64,000 nt of DNA from Sphingomonas sp. CBMAI 2297. Lineage in GTDB: Bacteria; Pseudomonadota; Alphaproteobacteria; Sphingomonadales; Sphingomonadaceae. How positions within the stretch are numbered: the first letter of the stretch is position 1; each line of letters begins with the position of its first letter. The notes beneath the pieces were generated by a model. It had not been told where the DNA came from and searched no databases. It was given only the letters and a program-made list of their open reading frames with translations. Positions 1-8,351 of the stretch are shown one piece after another. The DNA lies in the NCBI RefSeq assembly GCF_029870595.1, contig NZ_JAPDIR010000002.1:62001-126000 (forward strand), given 5' to 3'. The position numbers and the translations under genes were made by a program.

Positions 1-893
1 TGACAGGACGCGATGGCCAGGTCGCGCGCGCCTTGGCAGCGCGATCGGCTGGGCATGAGCTCCTGTTCCTGGGGCGGCCGGAACTCGATCTTGCTCGGCC
101 CGAGGCAATTCACGAGGCAGTCGCGCGCCTGACGCCCGATCTCGTGTTCAGCGTGGCTGCCTACACCGCGGTCGATCGGGCGGAGGTGGAGCCGGCTGTT
201 GCCGAGAAGGTGAACGCCGCGGGTCCCGGGGCTCTCGCTCGCGCCGCCGCCGCCATGGGGGCGCCGATTGTGCACCTGTCCACTGACTATGTCTTCGACG
301 GCACGCTCGACCGTCCCTATCGAGAAGAGGATGTGGTCGGACCTATCGGGGCGTACGGCGCCACGAAGCTCCGCGGTGAGCAAGCTGTTCGGGAATCCGG
401 TGCCGAATGGCTGATTCTGCGAACTGCCTGGGTATACAGCCCGTTCGGCGGCAATTTCGTGCGTACCATGCTTCGCCTGGCCGAAGAGCGCGCCGAATTG
501 TCGGTGGTCAGCGATCAGATCGGCTGCCCGACTTCGGCATTCGATATCGCGGATGCGTTGCTGCAGGTGGCGGGGCAATGGAGCGGTGACGGAGCGGCCT
601 GGCGGTCGGGTCTCTATCATTTCGCCGGCAGCGAGGCATGTAGCTGGGCGGATTTCGCGCGTCGGATATTCTCCTTGAGCGGCGAGATGGGCGGGCCTGC
701 AGCGCATGTGCGTGATATTCCCGCATCGGAGTGGCCGACACGCGCCCGGCGGCCGGCCAATTCACGGCTCGATTCCGCACATTTCGCCGAAGTGTTCGGA
801 TTTCGCGCGCAGGGGTTCGACGATGGGCTCCGTCCGGTGATTGCTGCGATCCTTGAGCAGGTGCCGTGCACGGTGGTTGGTATTGAGGGTTGA
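1..893 (+). CDS. rmlD: dTDP-4-dehydrorhamnose reductase, 5' end outside window
   Basis: Last step of dTDP-L-rhamnose synthesis: NAD(P)H reduction of dTDP-4-dehydro-L-rhamnose in the cytoplasm. The frame is open from base 3 and begins TGRDGQVARAL, the nucleotide-binding loop that normally sits close to the start of RmlD. Only the first few residues are therefore missing, and the TTG at 33 is not the real start. Further support comes from STDYVFDG, the SDR catalytic pair in YGATK, and RTAWVYSPFGGNFVRTML. The rest of the rml set (A, B, C) is expected just upstream but is not visible. The next gene starts 202 bp downstream; I see no gene in that gap. Confidence 0.93.
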   Translation, partial: TGRDGQVARALAARSAGHELLFLGRPELDLARPEAIHEAVARLTPDLVFSVAAYTAVDRAEVEPAVAEKVNAAGPGALARAAAAMGAPIVHLSTDYVFDGTLDRPYREEDVVGPIGAYGATKLRGEQAVRESGAEWLILRTAWVYSPFGGNFVRTMLRLAEERAELSVVSDQIGCPTSAFDIADALLQVAGQWSGDGAAWRSGLYHFAGSEACSWADFARRIFSLSGEMGGPAAHVRDIPASEWPTRARRPANSRLDSAHFAEVFGFRAQGFDDGLRPVIAAILEQVPCTVVGIEG

Positions 894-1095
894 AGATGCC
901 AGATGGCGAGTGCATTGAGAATATTGCCATTCCGGCGGTTTTTCGGGTCGTGCCTTCGCGCTTGAGGTTGGGGGCGTTGGAGTTTTTCGGGCCTTTGCAG
1001 GGTGGAAAATCTTTGGTGGGACGGGTGGCTAGGCACGCATTTCTACCTCGGCCGGCGACGGTGCGCGCGACGCGACTGCCGAAGGGCGGCATCGC

Positions 1096-2400
1096 GTGAA
1101 GTCCAATGCGCTCGTTGCCGAGGATGCGCCGGCGCGGCCGCGCTTCGCATCGCATTTTGCGCGCATTCGCACGCAATTGGGGGTTGGGCTGATCCTGGCC
1201 ATCATCGTGCCGGCTGTGCTGCGCTATCTGATGACCGGGCTCGAGCCAAGCGTCCAGCCCGAGCAGAATAGCCTGATCGGCTCGGTGATTTCGATTGTTC
1301 TGGGTTATTTTGTTCAGCGTCGACTGGGTGTCTTTCCGGGGTTTTCTTCGGTCGGCTACATCATTCCTAGCTTCTCGGCTGCGTTCGCTTTGGTCGTGCT
1401 GTGTTTTTTCAACCTGCGCTTAGACTATAGCCGCGTGCCCTTCATCATAAATTATCTATCGAGCCTGTTTTGGTTCACAATTATCTTCATTCTCGCCTAT
1501 CGCGCGAAGACCTATCGTCTCGCCGTGGTCCCTGGCGGCGATGCGGAGCAGGTGCTCGGGCTTGAGGGAGTCGAGTGGATCATGCTGAAGGCACCGGTCG
1601 CACCGCAGCCCGGCTGGGATGGGGTGGTCGCAGATCTGCGTGCTGATCCCGCGGACGAGTGGGAACGCATGATCGCGGATGCGGCGCTTGCCGGCGTACC
1701 GGTCTATGGCGTGAAGCAGACGATCGAGCAGCTGACCGGGCGCAGCGAGATCGAGCATCTCTCAGAGAATACGCTGGGGTCGCTCAATCCCAACCAGGCC
1801 TATTTCAAGATCAAGCAGAGCATCGACTGGCTAGCTGCCGTGGCGGCGTTGCTTGTCTTGGCACCCGTGCTGCTGATCGTGTCGTTGCTCATCAAGCTCG
1901 ACACCCCCGGGCCGGTTTTCTTCCGTCAGGAGCGGGTGGGCTTTCGCGGCAAGAGCATCCGCGTTTTCAAGTTCCGCACGATGAATCATGTGGTGCGCGC
2001 CAAGGCCGAAGTGTCTGCGCGCGATGCGGCGATCACGCAGGAGAATGATTCGAGGATCACGCGGGTCGGACGTTTCCTTCGCCGTACGCGGATCGACGAG
2101 CTGCCGCAGATCCTGAACATTCTCCGTGGCGAAATGAGCTGGATCGGTCCGCGTCCAGAAGCAAAGCCGCTTGCCGAATGGTATGAGGCGGAGCTTCCCT
2201 TCTATCATTATCGCCACATCGTTCGCCCCGGCATCACCGGCTGGGCGCAGGTCCGGCAGGGCCATGTGGCGGACGTGACCGAAGTGCGCGGCAAGCTCTA
2301 TTATGACTTCTACTATATCAAGAACTTCTCCTTCTGGCTCGATGTGCTCATCGTCCTGCTGACTTTTCGGATCGTGGTGTCGGGCCACGGGGCGAAATAG
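1096..2400 (+). CDS. Polyprenyl-phosphate hexose-1-phosphate transferase (exopolysaccharide initiation)
   Basis: Transfers a hexose-1-phosphate from a UDP-sugar to undecaprenyl phosphate, the priming step of Wzx/Wzy polysaccharide assembly (WbaP/WcaJ/GelB class). The 434-aa protein starts at GTG 1096, with AAGGG about 10 bases upstream. It has four N-terminal membrane helices (about residues 29-135), a variable central domain, a fifth membrane segment (about 244-264) and the catalytic bacterial sugar transferase domain. That domain shows PVFFRQERVGFRGK, KFRTM (about 292-296), RRTRIDELPQ and SWIGPRPE. Three bases separate it from the next gene. Family assignment is firm; whether it transfers glucose, galactose or another sugar cannot be read from sequence. 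Confidence 0.93.
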   Translation: MKSNALVAEDAPARPRFASHFARIRTQLGVGLILAIIVPAVLRYLMTGLEPSVQPEQNSLIGSVISIVLGYFVQRRLGVFPGFSSVGYIIPSFSAAFALVVLCFFNLRLDYSRVPFIINYLSSLFWFTIIFILAYRAKTYRLAVVPGGDAEQVLGLEGVEWIMLKAPVAPQPGWDGVVADLRADPADEWERMIADAALAGVPVYGVKQTIEQLTGRSEIEHLSENTLGSLNPNQAYFKIKQSIDWLAAVAALLVLAPVLLIVSLLIKLDTPGPVFFRQERVGFRGKSIRVFKFRTMNHVVRAKAEVSARDAAITQENDSRITRVGRFLRRTRIDELPQILNILRGEMSWIGPRPEAKPLAEWYEAELPFYHYRHIVRPGITGWAQVRQGHVADVTEVRGKLYYDFYYIKNFSFWLDVLIVLLTFRIVVSGHGAK

Positions 2401-2403
2401 GCG

Positions 2404-2889
2404 ATGGCGACCGGTGAAGAAGGGGGGCGCCCGCGCCTGGAGGCTTTCGTGCATGCCAGTGCGATCGCTCCGGGAGAACGGATCGGCGCCGGCACTCGTG
2501 TCTGGCAATATGTCGTGATACTCGATGGTGCGTCGGTCGGGCGCGACTGCAACATCTGTGCGCACGTCTTCATCGAGAACGATGTTACCATCGGTGACCG
2601 GGTGACGATCAAGTCGGGGGTGCAGCTCTGGGACGGTTTGGACGTGTCGGATGATGTGTTCATCGGCCCGAATGTGACGTTCACCAACGATCGCCACCCG
2701 CGTTCCGGTAATCGCGACTTCACGATCGAGCGTACTCGTCTTGGCAAGGGGTGCAGCATCGGCGGCGGGGCGGTCATCCTGCCCGGACTAGTAATTGGGG
2801 AAGGGGCCATGGTAGGCGCCGGCGCTGTCGTCACACGTGACGTCGCACCGGGCACTACCGTGGTCGGAAACCCTGCGAGGCCGATATGA
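2404..2889 (+). CDS. Left-handed beta-helix sugar N-acetyltransferase (FdtC/QdtC-like)
   Basis: 161-aa hexapeptide-repeat acetyltransferase. Recurrent [LIV]GxxxxI turns run from about residue 19 to 150 and the protein ends in the family's GNPA motif. The order of features ([37 protein letters not shown]) matches WbpD/FdtC/QdtC-type enzymes that N-acetylate amino sugars on nucleotide carriers. The two next genes encode a 3,4-ketoisomerase and an aminotransferase, so the likely substrate is a dTDP-3-amino-3,6-dideoxyhexose. Its stop overlaps the next start by 4 bp (ATGA). Family is clear; the exact substrate is inferred from context. Confidence 0.85.
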   Translation: MATGEEGGRPRLEAFVHASAIAPGERIGAGTRVWQYVVILDGASVGRDCNICAHVFIENDVTIGDRVTIKSGVQLWDGLDVSDDVFIGPNVTFTNDRHPRSGNRDFTIERTRLGKGCSIGGGAVILPGLVIGEGAMVGAGAVVTRDVAPGTTVVGNPARPI

Positions 2890-3305
2890 AACCGCTTCTC
2901 GATTGCTGCGAGATGATCGACCTGCCGCGGATCCACGATCCGCGCGGCAATCTGACCTTCATCGAGGGTGAGCGCCATATCCCGTTCGCCATAGAGCGCG
3001 TCTATTATCTCTACGATGTGCCGGGCGGTTCCGAGCGGGGAGGGCACGCGCATCGCGGCCTTCAGCAGCTTATGATCGCCATGTCAGGTAGCTTCGACGT
3101 AGTGCTTGATGACGGGATCTCCCGCCGCCGCGTGCATCTCAACCGCTCCTATCGCGGGCTCTATATCTGCCCGATGATCTGGCGGGAGCTCGACAATTTT
3201 TCCTCCGGCTCCGTTTGCATGGTTCTCGCCTCGCAGCGCTATGACGAAGCCGATTATCACCGCGATTACGAAACCTATCTGGTAGACCGAAAGCGCATCG
3301 GATGA
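2886..3305 (+). CDS. dTDP-4-keto-6-deoxyglucose 3,4-ketoisomerase (FdtA/QdtA, WxcM cupin)
   Basis: 139-aa single-domain cupin of the sugar 3,4-ketoisomerase family. It moves the keto group of dTDP-4-keto-6-deoxyglucose from C4 to C3. Diagnostic stretches are [27 protein letters not shown], the histidine pair in [20 protein letters not shown] and [17 protein letters not shown]. The substrate would come from the RmlA/RmlB steps shared with the rhamnose pathway upstream. FdtA (galacto product) and QdtA (gluco product) cannot be told apart by eye. It overlaps both neighbours by 4 bp, indicating translational coupling. Confidence 0.9.
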   Translation: MKPLLDCCEMIDLPRIHDPRGNLTFIEGERHIPFAIERVYYLYDVPGGSERGGHAHRGLQQLMIAMSGSFDVVLDDGISRRRVHLNRSYRGLYICPMIWRELDNFSSGSVCMVLASQRYDEADYHRDYETYLVDRKRIG

Positions 3306-4423
3306 CTGTTCCGTTTCTCGATCTGAAGGCTGCGACGGCGGAACTCTCCGAGCCGATTCACGCTGCGGTACGGCGCGTGGTCGATTCCGGCTGGTATATT
3401 CTCGGGCCGGAGGTCGAGGCCTTCGAGGCGGAATTCGCGGCCTATTGCGGCGCTGAGCATTGCGTTGGCGTGGCGAATGGACTGGATGCGCTCAAGCTCT
3501 CGCTGCTTGTGTTTGGCGTGAGGCCGGGGGACGAGGTAATTGTCCCTTCCAACACCTTCATCGCGACAAATCTCGCGGTGAGCCAGATCGGCGCAATCCC
3601 GATCCCGGTCGAGCCCGACGAGGCGACCTGCAACATCGATCCCGCGCGCATCGAAGCCAAGATCTCGCCGCGCACCAAGGCGATCCTCCCCGTGCACCTC
3701 TATGGGCTGCCGGCCGATCTAGACAGCGTCCATGAAGTCGCCGCGCGGCACGGCATCCCGGTGATCGAGGACGCGGCCCAGGCGCATGGCGCACGTTATA
3801 AGGGCAAGCGGATCGGCGCTCACTCGCGGGCGGTGGCCTGGAGCTTCTATCCGGGCAAGAATCTGGGCGGGCTGGGCGATGCGGGCGCGATCACCACCTC
3901 GGACAAGGAGGTCGCGGATCGGCTGCGTATGCTGCGCAACTATGGATCCTCGGTGAAATATCGCAATGACCTGGTCGGCTATAACAGTCGCCTCGATCCG
4001 ATCCAGGCTGCGGTGCTTCGTGTGAAGCTCGATCATCTGGAGGAATGGAACGGTCGCCGCCAGGCCATCGCTGCCTCGTATCGTGCGCGGCTCGCCGGTT
4101 CGGGGCTGACCTTGCCGGCGGAGACCAATTGGGGTGAGAGTTCCTGGCACTTGTTCGTCGTGCGCCATGCTCAGCGCGACTGGCTTGTTCGCGCGCTTGC
4201 TGAGCGCGGCGTCGAGGCGCTGATCCATTATCCGGTCCCGCCGCACAAGCAGCAGGCCTATGCCGGCGAAGCCTGGACATTCGAGGAGCAGCCGATCGCG
4301 TCGCGCATGGCCGATGAGGTGCTGAGCCTGCCGATCGGGCCGCAGCTCAGTGCCGCGCAGGCCGAAAGCGTGATCGAGGCGGTCAACGCGGCTCTGGCCG
4401 AAGACCCCGCGCAGCGCCGATGA
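3302..4423 (+). CDS. DegT/DnrJ/EryC1 sugar aminotransferase (FdtB/QdtB-like)
   Basis: 373-aa PLP-dependent aminotransferase expected to aminate the 3-keto sugar made by the preceding isomerase, giving dTDP-3-amino-3,6-dideoxyhexose. Visible family marks are FLDLKAATAEL, DSGWYILGPEVEAFE, NGLDALKLSL, the cofactor-binding EDAAQAHGA (about residue 159), the Schiff-base lysine in SFYPGKNLGGLGD (about residue 184) and YNSRLDPIQAAVLRVKL. Length is normal. It sits in a translationally coupled run with isomerase and acetyltransferase, which fixes the role better than sequence alone. Confidence 0.92.
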   Translation: MTVPFLDLKAATAELSEPIHAAVRRVVDSGWYILGPEVEAFEAEFAAYCGAEHCVGVANGLDALKLSLLVFGVRPGDEVIVPSNTFIATNLAVSQIGAIPIPVEPDEATCNIDPARIEAKISPRTKAILPVHLYGLPADLDSVHEVAARHGIPVIEDAAQAHGARYKGKRIGAHSRAVAWSFYPGKNLGGLGDAGAITTSDKEVADRLRMLRNYGSSVKYRNDLVGYNSRLDPIQAAVLRVKLDHLEEWNGRRQAIAASYRARLAGSGLTLPAETNWGESSWHLFVVRHAQRDWLVRALAERGVEALIHYPVPPHKQQAYAGEAWTFEEQPIASRMADEVLSLPIGPQLSAAQAESVIEAVNAALAEDPAQRR

Positions 4424-5640
4424 CCAGCGCCGTCCTTGGCACCCGATCCCCCGCGGAACAGGATGTGCAGGTGAAGCGCCCGTCGAGGATCGGCATCACG
4501 CTCCTCGCCTTCTTCCTCACCATCGCTTCGCTCCAGCAATTTCCTCAGATGGGCGAGAACAGCTGGATCCGGCCGCTCGTGTCGGTCTGCGAAGCCGCGA
4601 CCTTTTGTGTCCTGCTCTGGCTCACGCCCAAGGTGCCGGGGCTGGTGCGCTGGACGAGCTATGCGGCCGCTCTGGTCTTGGTGCGCTTTCTCTACGGCTG
4701 GCTGATCGCGAACCTGCAGTACGAGACCGACATCCTGGGTGCGCTGCAAGAAGCGCGCTTCGGTTTCTTCATCGTCGGTGCGCCGGCCGCCTATGTCTTT
4801 CTGCGCACCGCATCGATCGAGACGATCGACCGGCTCGTGCGGACATATATTGTTTTCATGCTTCTCCTCGATGCCTATGTCACCGTTGCCTATGTCGGCA
4901 GCGGTGCGTTGAAGCTGGCCGATCGCTCGTTCGATCGTTTCGTGCTCTCGATTGTCGGGCCGCTGGTGGCGATGTGGGTGAAGGGCCTCGTTCTCCAGCG
5001 CCAGGGCCGAGAACCCGGCTTCGCCGATTATGCCGTGCTCGGCGTATTCATGCTCCATATCGGGCTGCTGACCACGAGCCGTTCGGAGACGGTATTGCTT
5101 GGCAGCATCCTCGCGCAGTGGATATATGCGCGGGTGCCGATCCTGCGATGGCCGCTCGTCGGTGCGATGGTCATCGTCGTCTATTTCGTCGTCGGAAGCA
5201 TCTTTCAGCAAGGTCAGCAGGTGGCCGGTCGCGATTATGCGCTCGCCGTGCACTATGCGCAGGAAGCGTTTCCCTTCGGCGTCGGTTTCGTACCCGAAGC
5301 GGCGCAGAAGGCGCAGCTCGGCCGTGCGTCCAATTTCTTCACGTCCGATTATGGTCCCTTGGTGCTGATCTACCGCTACGGCGCGCTCGGCGTGGTCGTG
5401 GCATTCGGCCTGATCGTGTTCTGGCTACGCTTCGCGCTCAAGGCATTGTACCTACCCGGCACGATCCTGGTGGCTTTCGCCACCCTGGTTTACTTGGCGA
5501 TCGTTCCAGTGCTGGACTATGGCAGCCTCAACGGGGGGATCATGCTTGGCGCGATGGCCGCGGTTGCTTCCGTCGCGAGTTCGAGTCGAAAAGCCGCACG
5601 GCGGCAGATGGCGACGTCGTCGCCGACGCAGCCAAGCTGA
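4420..5640 (+). CDS. Polytopic membrane protein, Wzy polymerase-like candidate
   Basis: 406-aa protein with about ten hydrophobic segments, starting near residue 25 and ending near 385, plus a charged C-terminal tail. It has a larger non-membrane loop near residues 265-310 containing GRDYALAVHYAQEAFPFGVGFVPEA, a placement typical of the periplasmic loop in O-antigen polymerases. TTSRSETVLLGS before that loop also resembles the SR-containing stretch of the Wzy/WaaL class. There is no strong Wzy_C signature, and the locus has a better match at 11652-13019. A polymerase, or a membrane acyl or glycosyl transfer partner, are both possible. Start overlaps the aminotransferase stop by 4 bp. Confidence 0.6.
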   Translation: MTSAVLGTRSPAEQDVQVKRPSRIGITLLAFFLTIASLQQFPQMGENSWIRPLVSVCEAATFCVLLWLTPKVPGLVRWTSYAAALVLVRFLYGWLIANLQYETDILGALQEARFGFFIVGAPAAYVFLRTASIETIDRLVRTYIVFMLLLDAYVTVAYVGSGALKLADRSFDRFVLSIVGPLVAMWVKGLVLQRQGREPGFADYAVLGVFMLHIGLLTTSRSETVLLGSILAQWIYARVPILRWPLVGAMVIVVYFVVGSIFQQGQQVAGRDYALAVHYAQEAFPFGVGFVPEAAQKAQLGRASNFFTSDYGPLVLIYRYGALGVVVAFGLIVFWLRFALKALYLPGTILVAFATLVYLAIVPVLDYGSLNGGIMLGAMAAVASVASSSRKAARRQMATSSPTQPS

Positions 5641-5659
5641 GAGGCGCGGAGGATCCTGC

Positions 5660-6379
5660 ATGACCGAGGTCGATTTCCTGAGCCTGGAAAGTTGCGTATC
5701 ACTGCCGCGAGGGTTTCTCGTGACGGTGAATATGCAGCATCTCTACGAAAGCCGGCGCTCGCCGGAGTTGGCTGCCACCCTCCATGATCCGAATGCTCGC
5801 CTTTGCCTTGACGGACGGGGGGCATGGAAGCTTTGTGAGCGTGCGTTCGGCCGCAGCTTGCCCCTGGTGGCGGGCAATCGTATCGTCGGCGTCTGGCTGG
5901 AGCGGTCCGCCGGCAAGCGGGTGCTGGTGATCGGTTCGACGGCAAAGGTGATGGCGGCGATCCGGACCCGATATCCCGCTGTCGATTTCATCCAGGACGA
6001 TTCCGTTTTCGCGATTGGGCGTCAAGCCGATGCCGAGGCGGTCGCGCGGAGGATCACAGGCAAATATGGCGCGGGCTATAGTTCGATCATGATTGCACTT
6101 GGCGTACCCAAGCAGGAGATTCTCGCGCAGGCGCTTGCGCGGTCCTCCTATCCGGATACGCCGATCCTGTGCATCGGTGGCAGCTTCGAGATGCTCGCCG
6201 GGCTGCTGCCGCGCTCGCCGGAACTGGTCCAGCGGATCGGCATGGAGGGGCTTTGGCGGTTGGTGCTCGAGCCCACTGCGAAGCGCTGGGAGCGGCTTTT
6301 CAGGAGCTATGCCGAATTTGGGCGGCTGATGCTGAGGCCGGGCGAGCTCGCTTCCCTATTGCGAGCGCCTGCGCGATGA
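5660..6379 (+). CDS. WecG/TagA/CpsF-family glycosyltransferase
   Basis: 239-aa GT26-type transferase. The start ATG 5660 is chosen because a clean GGAGGA lies at 5648-5653, six bases upstream. The open frame extends further 5' but would overlap the upstream gene by more than 100 bases. Family marks are FLVTVNMQHL, the acidic LDGRGAWKL (about residue 54), ALGVPKQE (about 152), a glycine-rich GGSFEMLAG and a basic C-terminal helix GMEGLWRLVLEPTAKRWERL. WecG members transfer ManNAcA and TagA members ManNAc onto a lipid-linked acceptor. UDP-ManNAc/ManNAcA genes (wecB, wecC) lie 17 kb downstream, making that donor plausible. Confidence 0.85.
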   Translation: MTEVDFLSLESCVSLPRGFLVTVNMQHLYESRRSPELAATLHDPNARLCLDGRGAWKLCERAFGRSLPLVAGNRIVGVWLERSAGKRVLVIGSTAKVMAAIRTRYPAVDFIQDDSVFAIGRQADAEAVARRITGKYGAGYSSIMIALGVPKQEILAQALARSSYPDTPILCIGGSFEMLAGLLPRSPELVQRIGMEGLWRLVLEPTAKRWERLFRSYAEFGRLMLRPGELASLLRAPAR

Positions 6380-7371
6380 GCGCGTTCCCGAATCGCGAAG
6401 CCGGTGCCCCGCGCGTGAGCATCGTGATCGTCTGCTACAACCAGCTCGAGTTCTTCGATGAGGCGATCCAGGGTTGCCTTGCCCAGGCTGAGACTTTTTC
6501 CGACCTGGAGATCGTCATAGCCGATGACGGATCGACCGACGGCACCACCGATGCCGCCCGCCAATGGGCGGAGCGCCATCCCGACATCATCCGCCTGGCC
6601 CTATCGGATACCAATGGCGGGATCGCTGCGAACATGACTGCTGGCCTGAAGGCTGCGCGGGGCGAATTCGTCGCCTGGCTTGGCGGCGATGACGTGATGC
6701 TGCCGGGCAAGATCGTCCGCCAGGTCGAGATGCTCGACCGGCAACCCGAAGTGTCGGGGTGCTACCATGATGCGGAAGTCTTCGAATGGCCGTCGGGGGA
6801 AGTGCTTGGCCTGTTTTCGCGCCTATATGGAGGTCGGGCATTCAAGATCGATCGGGTCGATGCACGCCGCATGCTCGACCCTCGGGTCCAGATGCTGCCC
6901 TCCACGCTGCTAGTGCGGCGTGATCGCATGCCTGCGGGTTTCGATCCGCGCTTTCGCTTCCACAATGATTATCTCTTCGATTTCGAAACGATTGCTTTCG
7001 GGGGCCCCTATGTGCGGCTCGATGGCTGCTTCGTGCGCTATCGGAAGCATCAACGCAGCATCGGCAAGGACAAGCAGGTCGTGAGCACGCTGATCGAGGA
7101 GAATCTGATGGTGCTGGGAGCGATCACGGCGCGCTATCCGCGCTACGCCTCTGCGATCAGGCGCCGTGAAGTCTATTATCTTCTTCTCGAGGCACTGAAG
7201 GCGCATCGGCGTGGTGATCATGCGCGTGGCGCTGAGCTGACGCGTGCGGTCTGGGCGAAGGGCGCCTGGGGTAAGGCAATCGCCCTCAAATTGCTGCGCC
7301 GGCCCCTGTCATATCTCGCCGATCCTCGTTATCGGCGCCTGGCGCTCGAACTGCGGTCGCGTTTCGGATGA
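6376..7371 (+). CDS. Family 2 glycosyltransferase
   Basis: 331-aa GT-A transferase starting at ATG 6376, overlapping the previous stop by 4 bp. The open frame reaches further upstream, but the GT2 fold begins right after this ATG. Domain signs: VSIVIVCYNQLEFFDEAI, IADDGSTDGTT (nucleotide-binding DDG), NGGIAANMTAGLKAARGEFVAWLGGDD (DxD-equivalent GGDD near residue 104) and a following HNDYLFDFE. No membrane helix is evident, so it likely acts at the inner membrane on the lipid-linked oligosaccharide. Sugar donor and acceptor unknown. Confidence 0.9.
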   Translation: MSAFPNREAGAPRVSIVIVCYNQLEFFDEAIQGCLAQAETFSDLEIVIADDGSTDGTTDAARQWAERHPDIIRLALSDTNGGIAANMTAGLKAARGEFVAWLGGDDVMLPGKIVRQVEMLDRQPEVSGCYHDAEVFEWPSGEVLGLFSRLYGGRAFKIDRVDARRMLDPRVQMLPSTLLVRRDRMPAGFDPRFRFHNDYLFDFETIAFGGPYVRLDGCFVRYRKHQRSIGKDKQVVSTLIEENLMVLGAITARYPRYASAIRRREVYYLLLEALKAHRRGDHARGAELTRAVWAKGAWGKAIALKLLRRPLSYLADPRYRRLALELRSRFG

Positions 7372-8351
7372 CGAAAGCCACGCTTTGCCCGATTTGCGCA
7401 TCGTCGGCGCAGCTGCTCGCCGCGGGCGTTGAGGATTATTATTTTAGATCGCCGGGCAGCTGGGACTACCTCCAGTGCGGCGATGAGCACTGCGGCGTGG
7501 CCTTCCCGTCGCCGCGCCCCGACGCCGAAGCGCTGCGCCAAGCCTATCGAACCTATTATACACATCAAGGCTCGGACGGTTCCGCAGCGGCGATCGAGAT
7601 GCTCGCGCCGTTGGCGCAGCGGCTGCGAAATCCCGTTGACGACGCAGGACCGGGTTTGCCGTTGCTCGGATGGATCGCCGAACAGTCGATCTGGGATGGG
7701 TCGGGGGCCCTGCCGGCACAGCGCGGGGAAACCATCGTCGATATCGGGGCAGGCGATGGAGGGCGGCTGTCGCGCCTGCGCCGAGAGGGGTGGGAGCACG
7801 CAATCGGCATCGAGCCCGATCCGTCGGCGGTTGAGATGGGGCAGAAGCAGCAGATTGATTTGCGATTGGGTACTGCTGAAGCGCTACCGCTTGCTGATGG
7901 CTCCGCTGCCGCCGCGATGCTTCATCATGTCATCGAACATGTCGATAATCCCGCGAGGGCCATGGCGGAGGCCTATCGAATATTGCGGCCGGGCGGGAAA
8001 CTGCTGGTGGTGACGCCGAACATCGAAAGTGCGACCCGCGTCGAGTGGGGGAAATATTGGCGCGGGTTCGAAGCACCGCGGCACCTGGTGATTTTTACCG
8101 CACGTGCGCTGGGAAAGCTGGCCCGTAATGCAGGTTTCGAAGTACAGTTGGTGCGGACCTCCGGGCGCAGCGCGGCCTGGATGGGGCAAGTCAGCGCCGG
8201 CGGGGCAGGCAAGCCCGCGGCGCATGCAGCTAAGCTCGCACGTCTTTTTGCGGCCGATGGTCAGTATCGCGCGCAACAGCTTGCGATCGCCAAGGGGCGC
8301 GAGATCGGCGATGAGATCATCCTGCTTGCCCGCAGGCCGCTTGACCGATGA
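7368..8351 (+). CDS. Class I SAM-dependent methyltransferase with N-terminal Cys cluster
   Basis: 327-aa protein. The N-terminus has CPIC, then C and C further on (YLQCGDEHCG), a likely small zinc knuckle. It is followed by the SAM fold: ETIVDIGAGDGGRLSRL (motif I, about residues 123-139), GIEPDPSAVEMG, AMLHHVIEHVDNPARAM and ILRPGGKLLVVTPN. This architecture is common among methyltransferases in polysaccharide loci, where they act on sugar hydroxyls or lipid-linked glycans. Which residue is methylated cannot be told. Overlaps both neighbours by 4 bp. Confidence 0.85.
   Translation: MTKATLCPICASSAQLLAAGVEDYYFRSPGSWDYLQCGDEHCGVAFPSPRPDAEALRQAYRTYYTHQGSDGSAAAIEMLAPLAQRLRNPVDDAGPGLPLLGWIAEQSIWDGSGALPAQRGETIVDIGAGDGGRLSRLRREGWEHAIGIEPDPSAVEMGQKQQIDLRLGTAEALPLADGSAAAAMLHHVIEHVDNPARAMAEAYRILRPGGKLLVVTPNIESATRVEWGKYWRGFEAPRHLVIFTARALGKLARNAGFEVQLVRTSGRSAAWMGQVSAGGAGKPAAHAAKLARLFAADGQYRAQQLAIAKGREIGDEIILLARRPLDR

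Noticed and set aside
890..1099. 69-residue frame in the rmlD-to-initiator gap
   Set aside because: No ribosome binding site, no motif, and atypical composition; treated as non-coding.
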